Part shown: positions 1 through 10,695 of the stretch, one piece after another
Position numbering within the stretch: the stretch's first letter is position 1
Layout: every line of letters starts with the position of its first letter
Assembly: GCF_000504245.1 (NCBI RefSeq)
Contig: NZ_KI632509.1
Location: 4,863,502-4,927,501 of the forward strand
DNA length: 64,000 bases
Direction: 5' to 3'
Source of the DNA: Haloechinothrix halophila YIM 93223
GTDB lineage: Bacteria; Actinomycetota; Actinomycetes; Mycobacteriales; Pseudonocardiaceae
The notes under the pieces: generated by a model
The model's input: only the letters and a program-made list of their open reading frames with translations
What the model was told of the DNA's origin: nothing
Database searches by the model: none
Translations under genes and position numbers: made by a program

Positions 1-1788
1 GACGTGCACGCCTTCCTGCACCGCCGCCGCGACGATCTGCTGCGGCGTGAGCCGGATGCCCTGGTAGATGACCTCGAACCCGGCGTCGCGTGCCCGCACC
101 GCCACCTGCTCGGCGCCGTTGGAGTGCCCGTCGAGGCCCGGCTTGCCGACCAGCATCCGCAGCCGCTCGCCCAGCTCATCCCCGGTCGCGGCAACCCGCT
201 CGCGCACCCGTGCCAGTTCGTCGCCGGAACCGCTGCTCGACGTCGCCGTCACGCCGGTGGGTGCGCGGTACTCGCCGAACACGTCACGCAGCGCACCGGC
301 CCACTCCCCCGTCGTCACACCAGCCTTGGCACACGCGATCGTCGCCTCGAACAGGTTTTCCGAGGTGCCAGCGACGGTCTTGAGCTGCTCCAACGCAGCG
401 GAGACGGCATCGTTGTCCCGCTCAGCGCGCCACTTCTCCAGCGCGGCGATAGCCTGCTTCTCCACCTCGGGGTCGACCGTCTCGATCGCCTGCGCACCCT
501 CGGCTTGCAGCGGGCTCGGTTCGGTGGTGTCGAACTTGTTGACGCCGACGAGGACCCGCTCACCGGTCTCCACCTTGCGCCGGTACTCGCCGAGCGAGGA
601 CACCAACTCGGACTTCATGTAGCCGCTCTCCACGGCCGCGACCGCGCCACCGAGGTCCTGCACCCGCTCGATCTCGGCGCGGGCACCGTCGACGATCTCG
701 TTCACCCGTGCCTCGACCACCGTCGAGCCCTCGAACAGGTCGCCGTACTCCAGCAGGTCGGTCTCGAACGCGAGCACCTGCTGCATCCGTAGCGCCCACT
801 GCTGATCCCACGGCCTCGGCAGGCCAAGCGCCTCGTTCCACGCAGGCAGCTGGATCGCGCGCGCCCTGGCGTCACGAGACAACGTCACCGCGAGCATTTC
901 AAGCACGATGCGTTGGACGTTGTTCTCCGGCTGCGCCTCGGTGAGCCCGAGCGAGTTCACCTGGACGCCGTAGCGGAACCGGCGTGCCTTGGCATCGGTG
1001 ACGCCGTAACGATCGCGGGTGATCTCGTCCCAGAGCTGGACGAGGGCACGCATCTTGCACATTTCCTCGACGAACCGCACCCCGGCGTTGACGAAGAACG
1101 AGATGCGGGAGACGACGCGTGCCATGTCCTCCGCGGTGACCTGACCCGAGTCGCGCACCTCGTCCAGCACGGCGATCGCCGTGCTCATGGCGTACGCGAC
1201 TTCCTGCGTCGGCGTCGCGCCCGCCTCCTGCAGGTGGTAGCTGCAGATGTTGATCGGGTTCCACTTCGGCACGTGGTGCACGGTCCACGCGATGACGTCC
1301 GTGGTCAGCCGCAGGCTAGGCCCTGGCGGGAAGATGTAGGTGCCTCGGGACAGGTATTCCTTGATGACGTCGTTCTGCGTCGTCCCCGTCAGCTGCGCCA
1401 GGACGTCGGCTATCGCGTCCTTATCGGCGCCGTGCTTTTCGCGCGCCTGCTCCTCTGCCACCGTCACGTACAGCGCGAGTAGCCACATCGCTGGCGCGTT
1501 GATCGTCATCGACGTGTTGGCCTCAGCCAGCGGGATACCGTCGAACAACTGGCGCATGTCGCCGATGTGGCTGATCGGCACGCCCACCTTGCCGACCTCA
1601 CCGCGCGAAAGCGGGTGGTCGGCGTCGTAGCCGGTCTGCGTCGGGAGGTCGAAGGCAACCGACAGTCCCGTCTGCCCCTTGGCGAGGTTGCGACGGTAGA
1701 GCTCGTTGGACGCCGTCGCGGACGAGTGTCCGGCGTAGGTCCGCATCACCCAGGGGCGATCGCGCTCATTGTCGGCTGGGTACGGCAT
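1..1788 (-). CDS. meaA: MeaA-type adenosylcobalamin-dependent acyl-CoA mutase (C-terminus cut off by window edge)
   Basis: The 596 visible residues read from an ATG at 1788, with a strong GGAGG eight bases upstream, to base 1 without a stop. The N-terminus ([18 protein letters not shown]) and the [14 protein letters not shown] segment are typical of the methylmalonyl/ethylmalonyl-CoA mutase catalytic barrel. At about residues 550-556 is the B12-binding motif DGHSNG, where the His would be the lower cobalt ligand. MeaA proteins carry catalytic and B12 domains in one chain of roughly 660-680 residues, so about 70-80 residues are missing here. The likely role is carbon-skeleton isomerisation of short branched acyl-CoAs (ethylmalonyl-CoA pathway type or a related Streptomyces-like reaction). 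The exact substrate cannot be read from sequence. The cobalamin adenosyltransferase at 4199 could supply its cofactor. Confidence 0.9.
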   Translation of the reverse strand, partial: MPYPADNERDRPWVMRTYAGHSSATASNELYRRNLAKGQTGLSVAFDLPTQTGYDADHPLSRGEVGKVGVPISHIGDMRQLFDGIPLAEANTSMTINAPAMWLLALYVTVAEEQAREKHGADKDAIADVLAQLTGTTQNDVIKEYLSRGTYIFPPGPSLRLTTDVIAWTVHHVPKWNPINICSYHLQEAGATPTQEVAYAMSTAIAVLDEVRDSGQVTAEDMARVVSRISFFVNAGVRFVEEMCKMRALVQLWDEITRDRYGVTDAKARRFRYGVQVNSLGLTEAQPENNVQRIVLEMLAVTLSRDARARAIQLPAWNEALGLPRPWDQQWALRMQQVLAFETDLLEYGDLFEGSTVVEARVNEIVDGARAEIERVQDLGGAVAAVESGYMKSELVSSLGEYRRKVETGERVLVGVNKFDTTEPSPLQAEGAQAIETVDPEVEKQAIAALEKWRAERDNDAVSAALEQLKTVAGTSENLFEATIACAKAGVTTGEWAGALRDVFGEYRAPTGVTATSSSGSGDELARVRERVAATGDELGERLRMLVGKPGLDGHSNGAEQVAVRARDAGFEVIYQGIRLTPQQIVAAAVQEGVHV

Positions 1789-1836
1789 CTGTCGACCTCC
1801 GAGATTCCTGGCGTGCTTACCCCGATCTCATCAGAG

Positions 1837-1848
1837 TACTGGTCAGTA
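1837..1848. promoter_or_regulatory. Palindrome in the meaA/lysE divergent intergenic region (putative operator)
   Basis: TACTG-GT-CAGTA forms a perfect 5-bp inverted repeat with a 2-base centre, 49 bases upstream of the meaA start. It lies in the only non-coding stretch between the divergent meaA and LysE genes. Such short dyads are typical of TetR/GntR-type sites, but the regulator is unknown. GTCAGTAAC (1842-1850) recurs at 36357-36365 beside a TetR gene. Confidence 0.4.
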
Positions 1849-1949
1849 ACCTCAGACCGCGAGGGCGCATTCACACCGTGTCCACACTGGCGCCCCGCGT
1901 ATGTCACACCTACGAGAAATCCGTTGCGTACCCCGTTAGCGTGACTGCC

Positions 1950-2573
1950 ATGGGTCCGACGTGGAGCGAGTACGGCAGTTACCTCGTGCTCGTCGTACTG
2001 CTGGTGATCGCACCCGGCCCCGACACCATGGTGATGCTGAAGAACTCGCTGTCCACCGGCGGCAAGGGCGGGCTCGCCAGCATCAGCGGTATCGCGACCG
2101 GCAACATCCTCAACGGCAGCGCCGCCGCGCTCGGGCTCGGCGCGCTGGTCGCGCAGTCACAGACGTTGTTCACGGTGCTGCGCTGGTTCGGCGTCATCTA
2201 TCTCTGTTTCCTCGGCCTGCAGGCACTGCGCGCGGCATGGCGCGGCGCGTACAACGGCGAGGTCGGGGCGGCCAGGGGCATTGGCGGGTTTCGCTGCTTC
2301 CGCGAGGGCTTCCTGTCCAACGTCACCAACCCGAAGGTACTTGTGATGTACCTGTCGGTATTGCCACAGTTCATCGACCCGGCACAGACCTCGATGGCTG
2401 AGGCGCTGCTGCTGGCGAACACCGTCGGCGTGCTCGGCGCGGCCTGGCTACTGCTCCTGCTGGTCGTGGTGCAGCGTGCTCGGGTGTGGCTCAACCGCCG
2501 TCGCGTCCGCAGGGCCATGGACGCACTGACCGGCACCGCGCTCGTCGGCTTCGGGGCCGCATTGGCGTCCTGA
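1950..2573 (+). CDS. LysE/RhtB family amino-acid exporter
   Basis: A 207-residue integral membrane protein. The N-terminal region contains the family signature (LLVIAPGPDTMVMLKNSL), followed by the GIATGNILNGSAAALGLGAL helix and the LSNVTNPKVLVMYLSVLPQF segment typical of LysE-type exporters. About six hydrophobic helices are visible, as expected for the family. The family exports amino acids or small metabolites by proton antiport; the substrate here is not predictable. ATG at 1950 is chosen because the protein begins right before the first helix; a GTG three codons upstream (1941) is an alternative. The gene is divergent from meaA and convergent with murA. Confidence 0.85.
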   Translation: MGPTWSEYGSYLVLVVLLVIAPGPDTMVMLKNSLSTGGKGGLASISGIATGNILNGSAAALGLGALVAQSQTLFTVLRWFGVIYLCFLGLQALRAAWRGAYNGEVGAARGIGGFRCFREGFLSNVTNPKVLVMYLSVLPQFIDPAQTSMAEALLLANTVGVLGAAWLLLLLVVVQRARVWLNRRRVRRAMDALTGTALVGFGAALAS

Positions 2574-2588
2574 GTCGACGTCGACTCA
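2571..2588. terminator. Perfect 18-bp palindrome at the end of the LysE gene
   Basis: TGAGTCGAC-GTCGACTCA is a perfect palindrome that begins on the LysE stop codon and lies between two convergent genes (LysE and murA). With no loop it would form only a short, strained hairpin. It may be a terminator element or a protein-binding dyad. No T-tract follows. The remainder of 2589-2746 shows no gene. Confidence 0.35.
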
Positions 2589-2746
2589 GGCACAGCGGCT
2601 CCTCCCTGCGGACCAGCCCGCCGTTCTTCGCCTGCGCGCCAGTCTCACCCACAGCGCCCGACTGGCCTCCAGCGCCAGGCACCGCTCGTTCCACGCGCTC
2701 GGCTCGCGCGACGCTCCCAGCCTCACTCAGACGTCGCCGTGCGTCC

Positions 2747-4030
2747 TCAACCTCGCTCGGTGACCGACGACACCCGCTCGATGTGCCCGCCGAGGCGGTT
2801 CAGGTTCTCCACGAAGTACGGGTAGCCGCGGTCGATGTGGAAGACGTCCCACACCTCGGTGATGCCCTCGGCGCACAGTCCGGCCAGCACCAGGCCCGCG
2901 CCCGCGCGGATGTCGGAGGCCCACACCGGTGCGCTGGACAGCTTTTCCACGCCGCGCACGACGGCGTGGTGGCCGTCGGTGCGGGCATCCGCCCCGAGAC
3001 GCACCATCTCGTCGATGAACCGGAACCGCGCCTCGTAGACGTTCTCGGTGATCATGGACGTGCCATCGGAGATCGCGCTGAGCGCGACGGCGAACGGCTG
3101 CAGGTCGGTGGCGAACCCGGGATACGGCAGCGTGACGAAGTCGACCGCGATCGGCCGATCGTGCTGCACGATGCGGAAGCCCTGGTCCTCGGAGTCGTTG
3201 AAGGTCGTGATCTCCGCGCCCGCCAGGCGCAGCTTCTCAAGGACGAGGTCGAGATGGTGCGGGTCGACGCCGCGCACGGTGATATCGCCGCGCGTGGTGG
3301 CTGCGGCGAACGCCCAGGTCGCGCCGACGATCCGGTCACCGATCACGCGGTGCGTCGTCGGCCGCAGTTCGTCGACCCCGTGCACGGTCAACGTGGACGT
3401 CCCCGCACCCTCGATGTGCGCGCCCATCTGCTGCAGCATCCGGCAGAGGTCGATGATTTCCGGCTCGCGCGCGGCGTTGTCGATGACCGTGGTGCCTTTG
3501 GCCAGCACGGCGGCCATCAGGATGTTCTCCGTGGCGCCCACGCTGGGGAAGTCGAGCCAGATCTGCGCACCGTGCAGACCGTCCGCCTCCGCGACGACGC
3601 AGCCGTGCGCGATCTCGCTGGTCGCGCCGAGCTTGCGCAGGCCGTTCTGGTGCATGTCCAGCGGCCGGGAGCCGATCGCGTCCCCGCCTGGCAGCGCGAC
3701 AACGGCGCGCTTCAGCCGCCCGACCAGCGGTCCAAGCACGCACACTGACGCCCGGAGCTTGCCCATCGCAGACGTGTCAGCATGGTGCGACAGCTCGGCA
3801 GGCGTGGTGATGGTGACGAGGTCACCATCGATGGCGACCTCGCAACCGACACTGCGCAGGACGTCAGCCATCAACGGAACGTCGAGGATCGTCGGGCAGT
3901 TGGTGATGGTCGTGGTGCCCTCGGCGAGCAGTGCGGCAGCCATGAGCTTGAGCACGCTGTTCTTCGCGCCTACCACTGCTACCTCGCCTGTGAGGCGAGC
4001 TCCGCCATAGACGTCGAAGTGCTCTGTCAT
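2747..4030 (-). CDS. murA: UDP-N-acetylglucosamine 1-carboxyvinyltransferase MurA
   Basis: This 427-residue EPSP-synthase-fold enzyme transfers enolpyruvate from PEP to UDP-GlcNAc, the first committed step of peptidoglycan precursor synthesis in the cytoplasm. The N-terminal substrate-binding K22-N23 ([10 protein letters not shown]) and the C-terminal SGVTERG-like end fit the family and its usual ~420-residue length. The active-site loop reads [10 protein letters not shown], with Asp at position 117 where most bacteria have Cys. M. tuberculosis MurA has the same Asp117, which makes it insensitive to fosfomycin. The ATG at 4030 gives the canonical [10 protein letters not shown] start; an upstream extension to 4180 is not credible. 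It shares a 168-base intergenic region with the divergent adenosyltransferase gene. Confidence 0.97.
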   Translation of the reverse strand: MTEHFDVYGGARLTGEVAVVGAKNSVLKLMAAALLAEGTTTITNCPTILDVPLMADVLRSVGCEVAIDGDLVTITTPAELSHHADTSAMGKLRASVCVLGPLVGRLKRAVVALPGGDAIGSRPLDMHQNGLRKLGATSEIAHGCVVAEADGLHGAQIWLDFPSVGATENILMAAVLAKGTTVIDNAAREPEIIDLCRMLQQMGAHIEGAGTSTLTVHGVDELRPTTHRVIGDRIVGATWAFAAATTRGDITVRGVDPHHLDLVLEKLRLAGAEITTFNDSEDQGFRIVQHDRPIAVDFVTLPYPGFATDLQPFAVALSAISDGTSMITENVYEARFRFIDEMVRLGADARTDGHHAVVRGVEKLSSAPVWASDIRAGAGLVLAGLCAEGITEVWDVFHIDRGYPYFVENLNRLGGHIERVSSVTERG

Positions 4031-4198
4031 GTGAGCGTTGTCCCTCTCGTCGACCTGCTGAGTTGCTGCACAGTGCGGATTGGGCTTGGCGAGTACGCAT
4101 CCGGTCAAACGCCGGGGCAATCGTAAGCGAGACCAGCTTGCGCGCCTCGGCTGCGGTGCGCGAGCACACCCCGGCCGCAATCCGATTAAGGTGCGGGT

Positions 4199-4771
4199 AT
4201 GGCTGTTCGGATCAATCGGGTATACACCAAGGTGGGTGACAGCGGTACGACGGCCCTCGGTGACGGGTCTCGTGTCCCGAAGTCTTCACCTCGCATCGGC
4301 GCCTACGCGGACGTCGACGAAACCAACGCGGCTCTCGGCGTCGCAATCGCGCTCGGCGAGCTTCCCGACGAGCTTACCCAGGTGCTGCTCGCGGTGCAGA
4401 ACGACCTGTTCGACGTCGGCGCTGACCTGTGTGCTCCAGTTGTCGACGATCCGCCGTACCCGCCCCTCAGAGTGACCGAGGAGTACGTCGAACGCCTTGA
4501 GGGCTGGTGTGACGAGTTCAACGAACGGCTGCCGAAGCTCACGTCGTTTATCCTTCCGGGTGGCACGCGAGGTGCCGCTCTGCTGCACAATGCCCGCACG
4601 ATCGCGCGCCGCGCCGAGCGATCCGGGTGGCAACTCATGGAGGACGACGGCGACCGCACGAACGTGCTCGCGGTGCGGTACCTGAACCGGCTATCAGACC
4701 TGCTGTTCATCCTCGCGCGCGCGGCGAATCCGGACGGGGACGTGCTCTGGCAGCCAGGCGGTGGCCGGTAG
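4199..4771 (+). CDS. pduO: PduO-type ATP:cob(I)alamin adenosyltransferase
   Basis: The 190-residue protein converts cob(I)alamin and ATP to adenosylcobalamin, the cofactor of B12 mutases such as the MeaA protein at the left edge. Diagnostic motifs are the N-terminal [32 protein letters not shown], and the RRAERS helix with the ATP- and corrinoid-contacting arginines, ending with [14 protein letters not shown]. Length is standard for a stand-alone PduO domain. The ATG follows AAGGTG by six bases. Divergent from murA, as in mycobacteria, and followed by a GC-rich hairpin. Confidence 0.95.
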   Translation: MAVRINRVYTKVGDSGTTALGDGSRVPKSSPRIGAYADVDETNAALGVAIALGELPDELTQVLLAVQNDLFDVGADLCAPVVDDPPYPPLRVTEEYVERLEGWCDEFNERLPKLTSFILPGGTRGAALLHNARTIARRAERSGWQLMEDDGDRTNVLAVRYLNRLSDLLFILARAANPDGDVLWQPGGGR

Positions 4772-4817
4772 GTCGGTGGAGCGCTGGCACGAGACGACTT
4801 GGCTCGGCGCCCACAAT

Positions 4818-4834
4818 CGGCGGCGTGGCCGCCG
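4818..4834 (+). terminator. GC-rich hairpin downstream of the adenosyltransferase gene
   Basis: CGGCGGC-GTG-GCCGCCG forms a perfect 7-bp stem with a 3-base loop, 46 bases after the adenosyltransferase stop, in the convergent gap with the HNH gene (4772-4973). No U-tract follows, which is common for actinobacterial terminators. The rest of the gap holds no gene. Confidence 0.4.
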
Positions 4835-4973
4835 TTGGCGGCGTGCCTGCTGTTGGCGGCTCGACGCCAGACTCGCGACCACGACGGGCCGCCAGCGCTC
4901 CTCCAGACGACGTCGTGGAGCGAACCGCTCACATCGATCTGGGCGCTGCTTGCTGCCATGACTTCCCTCGGAA

Positions 4974-6341
4974 TTAGAAGGGTGGTGGTTCTGGGTCGCT
5001 CGGCGGCGCTGGTTCCACGTCGGGTGGTGGTTCGGGTTCGGCGATGCGGGGTGTGCGGGGTCGGTATGTGCGGCCGGTCGGGGTGGTGATGGTCAGCGTG
5101 TCCCCGTTGAATTCGAAGTGCCAGCCCGGCCGATCCTTCAATCGGTGGTGGCGGCGACACAGGCAGGCCAGGAGCTTCGCGTCGGTGGTGCCATGACGGT
5201 GCCACTCGATGCTGTGGTCGGTATCGCAACGCCGAGCAGGCCGATTACACCCCGGCACCAAACACCGGCGATCCCGCGCACGCACATAGTCACCCAACTG
5301 TGCGGGTGGTTTGTAGCGGCGACGCCCCATCTCCAATAACTGTCCCGTCGGCGGGTCGGTGAGGAGACGCCGCCACGTGCACGTCGGATCAGCCGCCATC
5401 TCACGGGCGATCTCAGCCGGAATCGGCCCATACCCCTCCAGATCACCCGGCAGATCCCGTACCCCGAGCAGCGTCGTCACCGGCACCGTCACCTGAATCT
5501 GCACCCGCCGGTAGCTCTGCCGCGTACCCAGCAGCAACTCGGTGAACACATCAGCACGGATCGCATCCAAACTGCGCTCATCACGACGCGTCTTGTTCGA
5601 CTTCGCGATCGCATCAATCCGCCCATAGATCGCCGCCGCGGTCTCAGCGGGCAGATAGGCACACAAATCCGCCATCCCATTCTCGGTAAACCGCAACTCC
5701 ACCCTGCGGTCTTCGCGGCAGCGCCGCACCCGCTCGGCCGCACCCTCCGGATCCAGCTTGTCCACCCTGTAACGAGCAGAGCGTTGGATCGCAGCACCAT
5801 CCCGACCGTCCAGGAGTGGTTCCATCGCGGCATCGAGTTGGTCGGCGTGCTCATCGGAAAGCAACGCACCCGCCTCCACCACCTTCGCCGCCTTGTAGGC
5901 GTCCACATCACCACGCTCCAACGACCCCAACAACCGCGGAAACCGGCACGTCACCTGCGTAGCCAACTCGATCTGCCGATCAGCCTGGTGCTGCCCCACC
6001 GCTAAGGCGAGCCCGACCTCGTCCGCGGTCTCGCGCTCACAACCCCGCCGCGCCCGCAGTTCGGCGACCGCCTTGAGTTGCACGGCCTGCACCTGTCCGA
6101 GCAGACGCTGCGAGAGCTTCGCGACCTCCACGAGAGCGTCCGCGTCGAACTCCGCCCACTCGACGTCACCAAGGCACAACACGTCCTCAGGGACAGACAG
6201 GCTCTCAGCGGATTCGCCCTCGCCCACGGACGCGGACGCGGACGCACCGCTGCCTCCCGGCACGGCCTCACTCTCGAAATTCGGCCCGCCATCAGGCTCA
6301 CCCTCGAACTCATCCCCATGATTCGACTCTGGCGCCGACAT
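4974..6341 (-). CDS. DUF222 / HNH endonuclease domain protein (13E12-repeat type)
   Basis: 455 residues. The N-terminal ~50 residues are acidic and low-complexity, followed by a helical DUF222 domain (about 50-320: LCLGDVEWAEFDADALVEVA through RRVQIQVTVPVTTLLG). A C-terminal HNH domain reads CLVPGCNRPARRCDTDHSIEW and later CRRHHRLK, with the paired metal-binding Cys and His residues. This family is abundant and multicopy in actinobacteria (the 13E12 repeat family of mycobacteria). Nuclease activity is presumed from the HNH motif but its biological role is not established. The ATG at 6341 lies eight bases after AGGGGG; the upstream GTG at 6350 sits inside that site. Neighbouring genes show no functional link. 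Confidence 0.85.
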   Translation of the reverse strand: MSAPESNHGDEFEGEPDGGPNFESEAVPGGSGASASASVGEGESAESLSVPEDVLCLGDVEWAEFDADALVEVAKLSQRLLGQVQAVQLKAVAELRARRGCERETADEVGLALAVGQHQADRQIELATQVTCRFPRLLGSLERGDVDAYKAAKVVEAGALLSDEHADQLDAAMEPLLDGRDGAAIQRSARYRVDKLDPEGAAERVRRCREDRRVELRFTENGMADLCAYLPAETAAAIYGRIDAIAKSNKTRRDERSLDAIRADVFTELLLGTRQSYRRVQIQVTVPVTTLLGVRDLPGDLEGYGPIPAEIAREMAADPTCTWRRLLTDPPTGQLLEMGRRRYKPPAQLGDYVRARDRRCLVPGCNRPARRCDTDHSIEWHRHGTTDAKLLACLCRRHHRLKDRPGWHFEFNGDTLTITTPTGRTYRPRTPRIAEPEPPPDVEPAPPSDPEPPPF

Positions 6342-6675
6342 CGGCCACACCCCCTAGCGCGCGACGACAAAAGACCCGTCATCCCGCGCCCCCAGAAGAG
6401 GCCCACATCACGACACTACTCGAACTGACATTCGACGCCAAGGAGTACGGCGTCACCCACACAGGTAAGCCCGTCGGCACCGCCAAACCGCAGCATGCCG
6501 CGTCCTATCGAACCAGCGTGGAATGCCAATCGGCCCAGCACACGCGGCGGCTACTGCGCGATACACCGTCCAGAACGGGGGACACAACGTCCCGAGTGCA
6601 GGACACGACGCCCCGAGTGCAGGACACGACGTCCGGAGCGCAGGACACGACGCATGTCGGCCGCGAGCCCGGAGG
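6342..6675. other. Intergenic stretch with a possible coding remnant
   Basis: 334 bases without an intact gene. On the plus strand, 6395-6520 stays open with good codon structure (reading ...TLLELTFDAKEYGVTHTGKP...) but has no plausible start codon and runs into the 21-nt repeat array. It may be the relic of a lost gene. The 5' part (6342-6400) must also hold the promoter of the HNH gene. Confidence 0.3.
6580..6652. repeat. Tandem 21-nt intergenic repeats (3.5 copies)
   Basis: Three consecutive 21-base units start at 6580, 6601 and 6622, and a half unit ends at 6652. Each begins GGACAC(A/G)ACG and carries a CGAG(T/C)GCA segment. They differ by a few substitutions. The units lie between two minus-strand genes and share length and the CGAGT core with the arrays at 37 kb and 45.7 kb. 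Confidence 0.75.
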
Positions 6676-7218
6676 TCAGGGCTTGGTGACCGTCAACACG
6701 CGGAATGGGGTGCCTTGCATGCAGTAGGACATGACGTCCTTCTCGACATAGCCGGTCACGGTGACCTTGTCGCCAGGCTTGATGCGGTCCTGGTCATCAA
6801 GGAGCAGGTACAGCGTTCCGCTGTCACGCAGAACAATGCAGCCCGCCTCGACACCGGCGCGAGCGGTGCCGCTCAGGGTCATGCGATCACCACCGGGCTT
6901 CGAAGGCTCCGGCGAGGTGTCGGAAGTGGGTGCGGGCGTCGGTGCGGCGGACGTGTCAGAAGGCGCACCAGACGGCGCTGACGACGTCTCTGAGGGGGCG
7001 CTGGAAGGCGCTGCGGACGACGTCTCCGACGACGGGGTCGTGGTTGGCGTTGCGGTCACCTCAGCGCCGCCCTGCCCGGCGCAGCCCGCGAGCACCATAG
7101 CCAGCAGCAAGGCGAGCGCCGCCCCAACCGCAGCCACTGGTCGCCTTGCCGGACCACGCGCATCACGCCAAGCACCTGAACCGCTCGAAGTGCTCGACAT
7201 ACCGGAAGTCACCGACAT
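6676..7218 (-). CDS. Putative lipoprotein with OB-like C-terminal domain
   Basis: 180 residues. The signal peptide ends in a lipobox (AMVLAGC), so the mature protein should be lipid-anchored on the outer face of the membrane. After the Cys comes a ~65-residue linker rich in Ser, Thr, Pro and Ala, then a compact C-terminal domain of about 75 residues (MTLSGTARAGVEAGCIVLRD ... VTGYVEKDVMSYCMQG). Its beta pattern suggests an OB-like fold, and its two Cys could form a disulphide. I do not recognise a named family. The ATG at 7218 is placed near AGGGGG; a downstream ATG (7200) is an alternative. It starts ten bases after the DUF2550 gene and is probably the last gene of the atp transcript. Confidence 0.65.
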   Translation of the reverse strand: MSVTSGMSSTSSGSGAWRDARGPARRPVAAVGAALALLLAMVLAGCAGQGGAEVTATPTTTPSSETSSAAPSSAPSETSSAPSGAPSDTSAAPTPAPTSDTSPEPSKPGGDRMTLSGTARAGVEAGCIVLRDSGTLYLLLDDQDRIKPGDKVTVTGYVEKDVMSYCMQGTPFRVLTVTKP

Positions 7219-7228
7219 TCCTGGCCCC

Positions 7229-7663
7229 CTAGCTCGCGCGTCGCACCTGACGTCCTGGTGGCGCTGACTCAAGCCAGGAGAGAAACCCCGTGAGGGCACC
7301 GGTCGCCATGGCGACCTCGATCGAGTCTCCCCGACTCGACTCACAACGCAACACCGATGCGCCCGATGGTAGCGCGTACACCTCGGCGCCAGCAGGCTCA
7401 CGACGCTGGGCGATGTGCAATCCCTCGCGATACAACACCCGATCGGGGCCCCGCCGGAGGCTCAGCACCCGAAACCACACGAACCGCTCACCCTGGTAAC
7501 GGCCAATACCGAGATGCCAGCCGAGGTCGGCCTGATCGTCGTTCCAACGGAGGGCGACATTGATGCCGCCCGCGCGGAGTACGCGACGCCAGCGCAGTGC
7601 GATCCACGCCAGTACAGCCGCGATCGCGGTCAGGAGCCCGATGACCACCAGGGTGATTTCCAT
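7229..7663 (-). CDS. DUF2550 domain-containing membrane protein
   Basis: 144 residues with one N-terminal membrane helix (about residues 3-24, VVIGLLTAIAAVLAWIAL) and a cytoplasmic or extracytoplasmic beta-rich domain (RWNDDQADLGWHLGIGRYQG; WFRVLSLRRGPDRVLY). DUF2550 proteins occur directly downstream of atpC in mycobacteria and relatives (Rv1312 position), which is exactly the position here, 25 bases after atpC. Function is unknown; conservation of position suggests a link to the ATP synthase operon, but that is inference. Confidence 0.88.
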   Translation of the reverse strand: MEITLVVIGLLTAIAAVLAWIALRWRRVLRAGGINVALRWNDDQADLGWHLGIGRYQGERFVWFRVLSLRRGPDRVLYREGLHIAQRREPAGAEVYALPSGASVLRCESSRGDSIEVAMATGALTGFLSWLESAPPGRQVRRAS

Positions 7664-7688
7664 GGCCCAGCTCCTGCCCGCCGCGCGC

Positions 7689-8054
7689 TCAGGCCGACTG
7701 TCCCGCGGCGCGCAATCGCGCGCCCGCTCTCGCGCGCTCGTCCTCGTCGCCTTGAGTCAGCGCCGCCTTGGCCGCCGCTATGTCGATCTCCTCGCCGAGC
7801 TCCGCGGTCTCCGCGAGCACGCTGACCGTGTCTCCCGTGACGGAGAGGAAGCCACCGTGGACCGCTGCTCCGACGTGCCCGTCGTCCGCCGTCGTGATCA
7901 TGACGACTCCGCCTTCGACAAGCTGGCCGAGCATCGGTTCATGACCAGGCAGGACACCGATCTCGCCCTCCGTGGTCTGGGCGATGACGTACTTCGCCTT
8001 GCCCGACCACAGCCTGCGCTCCACGGCGACCAGCTCGACGGTCATCTCAGCCAC
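7689..8054 (-). CDS. atpC: F1Fo ATP synthase epsilon subunit
   Basis: 121 residues. The N-terminal beta-sandwich ([36 protein letters not shown]) is typical of AtpC, followed by a short helical C-terminus. Epsilon is part of the central stalk and regulates ATP hydrolysis. The C-terminal hairpin is shorter than in E. coli, as usual for actinobacteria. It is separated from atpD by an unusually long 234-base spacer (8055-8288) that contains a strong hairpin. Confidence 0.96.
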   Translation of the reverse strand: MAEMTVELVAVERRLWSGKAKYVIAQTTEGEIGVLPGHEPMLGQLVEGGVVMITTADDGHVGAAVHGGFLSVTGDTVSVLAETAELGEEIDIAAAKAALTQGDEDERARAGARLRAAGQSA

Positions 8055-8154
8055 GTGGTTGCTCCTTCATCGTGCAACTAACGAATCTTCAGTCTAGTTC
8101 CCTCGCTGGCCGCCCTGGCAGGGGCATGCCACTTGCGAGCGAAATCCCCGGCTT

Positions 8155-8183
8155 GGTGGGAGCCCGCGATGCGGACTCCCACC
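8155..8183 (-). other. Strong hairpin in the atpD-atpC spacer
   Basis: GGTGGGAG (8155-8162) pairs perfectly with CTCCCACC (8176-8183), and CCGC/GCGG pairs inside the loop, giving a stacked stem-loop. It lies in the 234-base gap between atpD and atpC, where bacterial atp operons normally have only a few bases. A further dyad CGACCC/GGGTCG lies nearer atpD (about 8238-8261). It could attenuate transcription or mark an mRNA processing site that lowers epsilon expression. Confidence 0.6.
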
Positions 8184-8288
8184 AGAACGCCGAGGCTCGC
8201 GGGTCACCGACCAGCGAACTCGTGGCGGCGGAGCCACCCGACCCCATGCACCGGGTCGCGGGGCTGCGCCCTCACAAGCCCCGCGGGA

Positions 8289-10684
<2,396 letters not shown>

Positions 10685-10695
10685 GAGTTACCCGG

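Noticed and set aside
2486-3748. Long plus-strand open frame opposite murA
   Set aside because: Arises from high GC on the antisense strand of murA; composition is Arg/Ala/His-rich without domains.
4772-4973. Small gene between the adenosyltransferase and HNH genes
   Set aside because: Short frames there are Arg/Ala-rich products of GGC repeats, and convergent hairpins fill the gap.
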